Source: Cylindrotheca closterium
Taxonomy: Eukaryota; Bacillariophyta; Bacillariophyceae; Bacillariales; Bacillariaceae
Direction of reading: 5' to 3'
Assembly (NCBI GenBank): GCA_933822405.4
Contig: CAKOGP040001997.1
Coordinates: 431-11,849, forward strand
DNA length: 11,419 bases
In this document: one piece after another, positions 6,545 to 11,419 of the stretch
Layout: the number at the start of each line of letters is the position of its first letter
Numbering within the stretch: the stretch's first letter is position 1
The notes under the pieces: generated by a model
The model's database searches: none
Told to the model about the DNA's origin: nothing
Seen by the model: the letters and a program-made list of their open reading frames with translations, nothing else
Position numbers and translations under genes: made by a program

Positions 6545-7027
6545 CTAAGCTTTTTGTCCGACCTGAATTGGGATCGTCACTGGAGACGGAGCCGCCTTTT
6601 TGGGAGCAGTGATGTTCAAGACGCCATCCGATAGATCAGCTGTAATCTTTTCAACATCCACATCGTTTCCAATATTGAATCGCTTCTCAAACTTGGCCTC
6701 GTCCACTTCTTCTTCCTTGTCATCATTACTACTGCGGCCATGGTTGCGAAATTTTCGAATCCCACTCAAAAGAAGTGTTTGGTTCTTGTCGGTGAGTTGC
6801 ATTTGCATGTCTTCTTGTTTTACGCCTGGAACGTCAATGATAATGGAGTATTTTTCTTCTGTCTTGTGAATGTGCACAAAGGTTGGCTGCCAAGTTCTCC
6901 TTGCCTTTTTTATGTTACTTGTTCGTGGTGGTTTGTTGAAGGCGCCGTTGGCGTTGTTGAAGAGCACGCTTTGGTCAAAGGCTGTATCAAAGGCAGCTGA
7001 GAAAGGGTCAATCTGTAAAATGGGCAT
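6545..7027 (-). CDS. Hsp20 / alpha-crystallin small heat-shock protein
   Basis: 160 residues, ATG at 7027, no intron. ATP-independent holdase chaperone of the sHSP family. The N-terminal arm (1-45) has FDTAFDQSVLF. The alpha-crystallin domain spans about 46-143: YSIIIDVPGVKQEDM (60-74), LLLSGIRKF (85-93), an acidic loop NDDKEEEVDE (101-110), FEKRFNIGNDVDVEKI (113-128) and the family signature DGVLNITAPKK (134-144). The C-terminal I-x-I/V anchor is IPI at 152-154 within VTIPIQV. No signal or transit peptide is evident, so a cytosolic place is likely. It is convergent with HA copy 2 (124 bp apart). The broken paralogue at 1602-1868 shares its leader, start and tail. Confidence 0.93.
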   Translation of the reverse strand: MPILQIDPFSAAFDTAFDQSVLFNNANGAFNKPPRTSNIKKARRTWQPTFVHIHKTEEKYSIIIDVPGVKQEDMQMQLTDKNQTLLLSGIRKFRNHGRSSNDDKEEEVDEAKFEKRFNIGNDVDVEKITADLSDGVLNITAPKKAAPSPVTIPIQVGQKA

Positions 7028-7330
7028 ATTGTTTGTTATATTGAGAGTTTCGTCTCCTTTGCAGGTGAAATGCTGCTTTGGTTGTTTCGTTTAGTGTTTT
7101 TAGAAATTGTGAGCATCAGAATCTGTCCGGGTTTCAAAAAGTATCGATTTCGATAGAAATATGCGACTTTTCGATTCCTTTCTGCTGGTTTCGTCGAAAA
7201 TCGATGGATTTCGATCCGCGGGCCGTGCGCCAATAAGTCCCTCGGTTCTACCGTAGTGTACAGTGTGTACGTAAATTTCCCTACCAAAAATGATCACAAA
7301 AAGGCTAATTCGTGACTGATCTGAATGAAT
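7028..7330 (-). promoter_or_regulatory. Hsp20 leader and probable promoter
   Basis: The first 75 bp (to about 7101) are shared with the Hsp20 relic; beyond that the copies differ. The unique part holds GATTTCGAT twice (7146-7154 and 7207-7215) and further TCGAT/ATCGA words between about 7143 and 7215. I looked for the canonical heat-shock element (GAA/TTC units alternating at 2-nt spacing) and did not find a clean one; TTCGTCGAA at about 7187 has the wrong spacing. No obvious TATA box. Confidence 0.35.
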
Positions 7331-8460
7331 CACGTTTCATTTGAATAAAACAAACACTAACGATAATGCAGTAGATTGTTAGATATTATATGCGGTATAA
7401 TATTTGACTGAGGTTTTTGAGATTCCAGATTGCTTGGTGAAAGTGAATTGACGCGATGACCAACCAATAACGTAGTGAAAAGAATTGTTCATTCTTTTCA
7501 GTAAACCATCTAGATTGATTGTTGTTGCAACTTTGATTGAGTGCAGAATAGTTGATACTATAGTTATGGAACTGAAGTAGATAGTCATCAGTGCATGTAG
7601 ACCTGATTGGTCGCATGGACAATGCAGAGTTAATGACTCGCATCTGAATGATTATTTTGAAGATAGTCGTCCTATTTTTTATTTCTAACATTTACTGAAA
7701 AGAAAACCGTTCGCACAAGTACGACAACTTGTGCATGCGTCAGTGCAAGAACGATATCTTGCACATGAAGTAGTGACAGCCATCACTGCTTCCTCCAAGC
7801 ATTGTTTCGATGTCAGGGGGTTATCTTCAGTTCTTTGAAGGAGATTGGATTTTGTATTTCCGAAAGTATTGAACGAAGGCTCACTCTGAAGGTTAAAAAT
7901 CAAGGAGCGAATATTGACTTCTTTAAAATAACACAGACGAGAAAATGGATAACTGGGTGGTGCAGACAGTCAAGCAATTCTTCAATCAGGACAACCCGTT
8001 CTAGCACCTTGCTACGAAGGCACACTATGCACAATAATCGTAGATGGGTATTCTATAGTAGGCAAAGAACCTTTGTTGCTCAAGTGACTAATAATGAAAA
8101 CGATAATGATGATCAGACAACTATTATAGTCTTGGCAGTACTGGTACCTGTGAAAACGTGGCAGAGTAAGGGCCAGAATTCCTTCTTTCTCGCCTCCTCA
8201 TTAGAAAGAAACCACTCATCTATAGTATCTGAGTGATTGATCCCACTAGCAAGTGTATTCCATTAGCTATTCTTTTGCTTCGGAATGTTTCATCTATCCC
8301 GATGCATATTCAAAGTGCCATAAATCAACCTCTGGCCCTGAATAGTAGAAGCTTATTGATGATTCTGCCATACGTGATGTCATTCTTTGGATCAGAGCCG
8401 AACATCATTATTTAACGCGTTTTTCCAAAAAGCATAACGAATCGACTAAAACGAGCGTAA
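7331..8460. other. Gene-free stretch, possible decayed coding sequence
   Basis: No supported gene. Reading frames of 60-144 codons occur on both strands, but most lack an ATG and none shows a domain. The + frame starting at multiples of 3 carries several protein-like pieces separated by stops: KRKPFAQVRQLVHASVQERY (about 7698), then QPVLAPCYEGTLCTIIVDGY (about 7992) and DDSAIRDVILWIRAEHHYL (about 8358). They could be remains of one old gene or chance. A pair of hairpins lies at 7713-7764. Confidence 0.35.
7713..7764. repeat. Two matching hairpins in tandem
   Basis: GCACAAGT-acgaca-ACTTGTGC (7713-7734) and GTGCAAGA-acgata-TCTTGCAC (7743-7764): both have perfect 8-bp stems and 6-nt loops starting ACGA, with starts 30 bp apart. 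The loops share ACGA-A, and the stems are alike but not the same, so each stem has kept its pairing despite sequence differences. That would fit selection on structure or an inverted-repeat binding site; with two units only it may be chance. Confidence 0.55.
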
Positions 8461-9045
8461 GTACCAGATTTGTTGTGTAGAACCCTACCGAGTGACTTAT
8501 TGACGCACGGTCCCGCGGACGTCGCAACGAAAAGGTACAATTGTAGTCCCTATATATTCTAGAAACGCCTTGCCAAAAAAATAGAAAATTCGCTCAAGCT
8601 TAGGCCGTTTCACCGAGACATTCCATCAGTCCATTTGCGTTGTGCTGTAGTCTACAGTAGCTACAATCCATTACTACGGCTTTGTAGGCACAACTGCAAC
8701 CTTGCTGGCGCTTTGGCGCTCCTTTGTCTCGTCGCCATTCCGGGCGCTAATTTTTTCATTCCATTAGGGGGGAGGGCAGAAGAGGAGGGGGGAAGGGTTG
8801 TTTAGAGGCATTGTCGATAACAAGACAAGTGCCCACTATTGAATGCAATAGATTTGAAAACACTTTCCAATGTGTGAATAATTGGTTGGACCTCTTCTTG
8901 ATAATTGATGCTGTGTTTCCCATCACTGTAGCAAATGTACTGAACGTCAAAATAGGAAAGTGACTTCCAACAACAATTTCCCCACATATACTCTTATAAA
9001 TCAGACCTCTTCTTTGATATAAATGTCTTTGAACTATGTGTTTAG
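8461..9045. other. Gene-free stretch
   Basis: No reading frame that I can support; the two frames on - near 8756-8987 are short and overlapping. It contains short symmetric words, for example CTGTAG-T-CTACAG at about 8645 and a repeated GGCGCT at about 8708-8720, and a G-rich tract listed separately. No RNA gene recognised. Confidence 0.4.
8767..8797 (+). other. G-rich tract, possible G-quadruplex
   Basis: Four G runs of 6, 3, 6 and 3 on the + strand with spacers of 1, 10 and 2 bases. The middle spacer is longer than the strict limit of 7, so folding is only possible. No gene lies next to it. Confidence 0.4.
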
Positions 9046-9082
9046 TATTGAAGTAGTGCTCAAAGCCATGTTCTACATAAGT
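9046..9082 (+). repeat. 37-bp direct repeat, first copy
   Basis: Begins TATTGAAGTAGTGCTC and ends GTTCTACATAAGT; identical to 9168-9204. The 122-bp offset encloses GTGTCGACAC (a palindrome at about 9102) and an inverted piece TTATGTAGAAC at 9157-9167. Confidence 0.9.
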
Positions 9083-9167
9083 GGATGGCGTCGAGTGGTA
9101 GTGTCGACACTCCCGAGTTGGAGGGAATCACCTACACCATTCTTGTCAAGGGATAATTATGTAGAAC

Positions 9168-9204
9168 TATTGAAGTAGTGCTCAAAGCCATGTTCTACAT
9201 AAGT
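9168..9204 (+). repeat. 37-bp direct repeat, second copy
   Basis: Identical to 9046-9082. The TTATGTAGAAC directly before it is the reverse complement of GTTCTACATAA inside both repeats, so the second copy can fold back on its left neighbour. Confidence 0.9.
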
Positions 9205-9610
9205 TATGGGTGCTACGGAATGCTCGATAGATGCAGTCGGAGATAGGCATGCGCGTCCCTCCGCGCAGGGATTAACATTTAGTTCTTTGGTGGCCAGTAT
9301 TTAGAGGTTTTAGGCACCATTTTGGAGAAGTCGGTGTAGTCAATTTCACGTACATTTTGTACTGGCCTGGCTCTACAAATGTATTGATTTGTATTGTCTG
9401 ACCAGGAAACCCTACAGTAGGAGGGTAGAGTCTCAGGTTCACAGCATAGAAATAGCACAGCACCACAGGCATTACAAACTATTGTCGCTCGACAAGTGTA
9501 ACTTGCTCGCTCCGTTGCGAGGAGGGAAGTGTCTAGTACGGGGAAACAAATTAGAAAATACAGATAGTTCTGTAGTACCTCCTTGGTCACTCGTCTGCAG
9601 CTTTCTTCTG
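9205..9610. other. Gene-free stretch
   Basis: Overlapping short frames on - (9272-9472 with an ATG; 9279-9590) show no domain and compete with one another, so I do not call them. GCGCG-TCCCTC-CGCGC (9251-9266) overlaps TCCCT-CCGCGC-AGGGA (9256-9271), giving two mutually exclusive small hairpins. Confidence 0.35.
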
Positions 9611-9656
9611 AAATAGAAACCTGAAAAAAGTCTCAAAACACGAGCACCACAGAATG
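9611..9656 (+). repeat. Fragment related to the right end of the 3842-4778 transposon
   Basis: AAATAGAAACCTGAA then AGTCTCAAAACACGA then CACAGAATG aligns with 4734-4778 (AATAAAAAACT, AGTCTCAAAACACGA, ACAGAGTG). The 12-mer GTCTCAAAACAC is exact at 4607, 4752 and 9630. I did not find a matching left end or target duplication, so it is probably a solo or truncated relative. Confidence 0.6.
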
Positions 9657-9950
9657 CCGCCTCATCAGGAGGCAGGGGGTGCAAAAAAAGGGTATTATTT
9701 ATCTGTCACTTCCGTTCTTTGACTAATATAGTACCAACCAAATGCTGGCTTGCTTTCTATCTATTGATCTTAAACATACAGACCTCAATAGTACATTACA
9801 GTTCGAATGTGTGGGCAATTTCATACTGTTGGGACCATGTCGACCCCAATTAGGTTGAATCCTTCAGCTGCACGACAGCCAGGTAGCAAAGCAACACCCA
9901 GAGGCAACACCTAGAGCCTCAAACTGACCTTCCCTTCATGTCCTTTGTCA

Positions 9951-9980
9951 CCATATGAAAATCAACCATGTGAAAATCAA
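9951..9980 (+). repeat. 15-bp tandem repeat
   Basis: CCATATGAAAATCAA followed by CCATGTGAAAATCAA, 14 of 15 identical. Confidence 0.8.
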
Positions 9981-10282
9981 CCAATGGCGTGGCCACGTCC
10001 AGTTCTCCATAGACAAGGGTGCCTGCAATCATTTGATATTTGCCAACTGATTGGAAAGACCACATGGTCAGAACTTGGATGGCCAGCGACGACCTTTGAG
10101 ACAGACCTGTGAGATGGACGTCTCACTCACGGCCATTTTGGTTGTACTTCGGTTGTACTTTGTACTTCGAACGCTGAGAAATATCAGAGAAATATCCTGC
10201 TACCGGTACGGACAAGCCAGCAGAAGACTCAAAGCAAACCGTCCATCATATGTGACACTGAAGTTAGACTTGCAAGCTGCTG

Positions 10283-10320
10283 ATTGGATGAGCTAGCTAG
10301 CTATTGGACGAGCTAGCTAT
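10283..10320 (+). repeat. 20-bp tandem repeat with AGCT core
   Basis: ATTGGATGAGCTAGCTAGCT followed by ATTGGACGAGCTAGCTAT; the AGCTAGCT core is itself palindromic. Confidence 0.8.
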
Positions 10321-10374
10321 CAGGTCCTTGCCTGATGATGCAGACAATTTTCTTGAAATGAGGCTAGAGCCTCA
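10319..10374. repeat. Two perfect hairpins in a row
   Basis: ATCAGG-TCCTTG-CCTGAT (10319-10336) and TGAGGC-TAGA-GCCTCA (10359-10374), each with a 6-bp stem. Confidence 0.6.
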
Positions 10375-10602
10375 TGCACAATTCAGAAACAGTGTTACGG
10401 CATGTATTGATATTGATAATAACATCTTCAGGAACTATCCTTCTAGCTACCCTGGGTGGGAATTTTACCGTTATGGGTAAACTGCCGCCCTCTGGGTGAG
10501 GCCAAATTGCTAAGCTCCTCCAAGTCGGGCTGGTCCATTTAGGTGAGCCAGCCTGGGATTGAGTGCCAATACTTCCAAAATGATGGAATTTGTACGGCTG
10601 GG

Positions 10603-10621
10603 TTCCGCAACTTTTGCGGAA
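10603..10621. repeat. Perfect hairpin, 8-bp stem
   Basis: TTCCGCAA-CTT-TTGCGGAA. It lies about 100 bp before the recombinase-like relic. Not followed by a T run, and no gene ends here. Confidence 0.6.
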
Positions 10622-10714
10622 TTTGCAAGGTGGAAGTCTAGGTAAGACCTTCCTCCAGAACCACGCCCGCACGGCCTATGTAACATTTTAGCTACAGAGC
10701 TCGAGGTCACTCAC

Positions 10715-11293
10715 TTGGAAATTCGATTGTTGCCCAGTTGTCTTTTTCATTCTTTCCTGAAAATTTGTTTGGATCGTGTGGAGGCGGCCAGGAGACTAAA
10801 GACCAAAGGACTTAGTGACACTTATCTCCGGGAGTATCAACGATTTGTCATTTGGGTAATAAAGAATAACCGTATGCCGGACCCAATGCAGCGACCCTTT
10901 CGTTTTACCACAAGAGACAATGTGGATAAATATTACATCCACGACTTTACAAAGAGAGAATTTGGCACCCAAAATAGTCGCTCTCGGGTCCATCAAGCGA
11001 TACAAAGGTTTTGGGATTCAGTAGAGTCTTCTTTTTTTAAAGATTTTGACACCCTATCACCTTTGATGGATGGCGAAGCTAAAAAATTCAGAGTAAAAGA
11101 CAGTGAAGCAGTTGAAGCAAGTGTAATAGAGCAGCAGCGATATTAAGATTCAATCAAAGAAGACAAGTTTGGAGGAACAGATCCTTTCAAAGGCCTGAAG
11201 GCCGACCTTCTTACTACATCGGAAAAGAAAGTCAGGTCCTATTGGTTGGCTTGCTCGTGTCACATTAGGACATGGCTCCGTCTGCTTATGTGA
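10715..11293 (+). pseudogene. Relic resembling a Crypton-like tyrosine recombinase N-terminal region
   Basis: A single frame reads DRVEAARRLKTKGLSDTYLREY (from about 10772), QRFVIWVIKNN, FTTRDNVDKYYIHDF and NSRSRVHQAIQRFWDSVES. The Y-x-x-F-x-x-W helices, the T-R-x-N-V-D-x-Y step and the final helix before a W resemble the helical core-binding domain found before the catalytic part of Crypton-type tyrosine recombinases in stramenopiles. This is recognition by pattern and is tentative. The open frame begins at about 10646 but has no ATG until 10874, inside the domain. It is cut by TAA at 11144-11146. The same frame then continues DSIKEDKFGGTDPFKGLKAD to a TGA at 11291-11293, with protein-like content, so the TAA looks like a nonsense mutation. 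No catalytic R-H-R-Y part is present before the inverted-repeat element at 11303. An intron-containing gene with a missing first exon is an alternative. Confidence 0.45.
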
Positions 11294-11304
11294 CGTGGCC
11301 ACGT
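11293..11304. repeat. 12-bp perfect palindrome
   Basis: ACGTGGCCACGT. It overlaps the left end of the inverted-repeat element at 11303 and the final TGA of the recombinase-like frame. Confidence 0.6.
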
Positions 11305-11391
11305 GATTTTTTCGCAGCCATTCGACTGGAACCTTTTCATATTTATTTTTGCCTCTGTGCTAATGTCACCTTCGCCATGCGAAAAAATCAC
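11303..11391. repeat. 89-bp element with 14-bp perfect inverted ends
   Basis: GTGATTTTTTCGCA (11303-11316) and TGCGAAAAAATCAC (11378-11391) enclose 61 bp with no coding content. No target-site duplication is visible (CGTGGCCAC on the left, CTACTACC on the right). It could be the end of a mobile element, a miniature element, or a transcript hairpin. Confidence 0.6.
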
Positions 11392-11419
11392 CTACTACCT
11401 GTCATTTTGGGACACGGTC

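Larger units (their letters stand above)
5109..7101 (+). repeat. Segmental duplication, copy 2 (HA gene + intact Hsp20)
   Basis: Direct partner of about 29-1939. It carries the intact Hsp20 gene and a single upstream module, so it looks closer to the ancestral state for those two features. The HA linker has its own local expansion (5729-5764). Confidence 0.8.
9657..10645. other. Gene-free stretch with clustered small repeats
   Basis: Frames here (for example 10051-10296 on + and 10364-10672 on -) lack an ATG start and known domains. The stretch holds two tandem repeats and several perfect hairpins, listed separately, plus CGTGGCCACGT at 9988-9998 (seen again at 11294-11304) and CTAGAGCCTCA at 9911 and 10364. 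Degraded mobile DNA is the simplest reading. Confidence 0.4.

Noticed and set aside
7168..7195. Heat-shock element upstream of Hsp20
   Set aside because: TTC and GAA units are present but not at alternating 2-nt spacing; TTCGTCGAA has a 3-nt gap.
7386..7691. 101-codon minus-strand frame with ATG
   Set aside because: No recognisable domain; AT-rich, Asn/Ser/Ile-heavy composition expected by chance; overlaps another frame of similar quality.
7713..7764. CRISPR-like repeat array
   Set aside because: Only two units, non-identical, no spacers of constant length, eukaryotic context and no cas genes.
7802..8236. 144-codon plus-strand frame
   Set aside because: Begins at TTG, composition is low-complexity (S/N/T/R), no domain; a different frame of the same strand looks more protein-like.
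9272..9590. Two overlapping minus-strand frames of 66 and 103 codons
   Set aside because: They compete for the same DNA, show no domain, and sit in a repeat-bearing stretch.

Overview
The window looks like nuclear DNA of a photosynthetic stramenopile, most likely a diatom; this is an inference. The grounds are two short proteins made of helicase-associated (HA) domains, a family abundant in diatoms, each with one short GT-AG intron (104 and 94 bp). A nuclear oxygenase gene also carries a signal peptide followed by a tryptophan and an S/T/R-rich stretch, the layout of diatom plastid presequences. I saw no tRNA, rRNA or CRISPR array, and no bacterial operon layout.

Layout. (1) 1-1940: an HA gene on + (539-1467, spliced) faces a broken small heat-shock gene on - (1602-1868). 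(2) 2060-3751: an intact intronless gene on - for a JmjC/cupin ribosomal-oxygenase-like protein of the RoxA/YcfD type, probably sent to the plastid. (3) 3832-4788: a 937-bp non-autonomous DNA transposon with 21-bp perfect terminal inverted repeats and a perfect 10-bp target-site duplication. It sits 90 bp upstream of the oxygenase ATG and pushes the older upstream DNA, including a TATA-like tract, almost 1 kb away. (4) About 5109-7100: a second copy of the HA/Hsp20 block, again HA on + (5478-6420, spliced) facing Hsp20 on - (6545-7027). Here the Hsp20 gene is intact. (5) 7330-10645: over 3 kb with no gene I can support, but with hairpins, short tandem repeats, a 37-bp perfect direct repeat and a fragment of a repeat family also found in the transposon. 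(6) 10715-11293: a relic resembling the N-terminal core-binding part of a Crypton-like tyrosine recombinase, with no usable start and an in-frame stop, followed by an 89-bp inverted-repeat element.

The main story is a direct segmental duplication of a convergent HA/Hsp20 pair. One Hsp20 copy lost its alpha-crystallin core, while both HA genes stay open and have diverged mostly in their N-terminal linkers and 5' flanks. The oxygenase gene and the transposon lie between the copies. The right third reads as transposon-rich, decaying DNA. I do not see a multi-gene system; the most notable points are the transposon beside the oxygenase gene, the predicted plastid address of that oxygenase, and the asymmetric fate of the duplicated pair.
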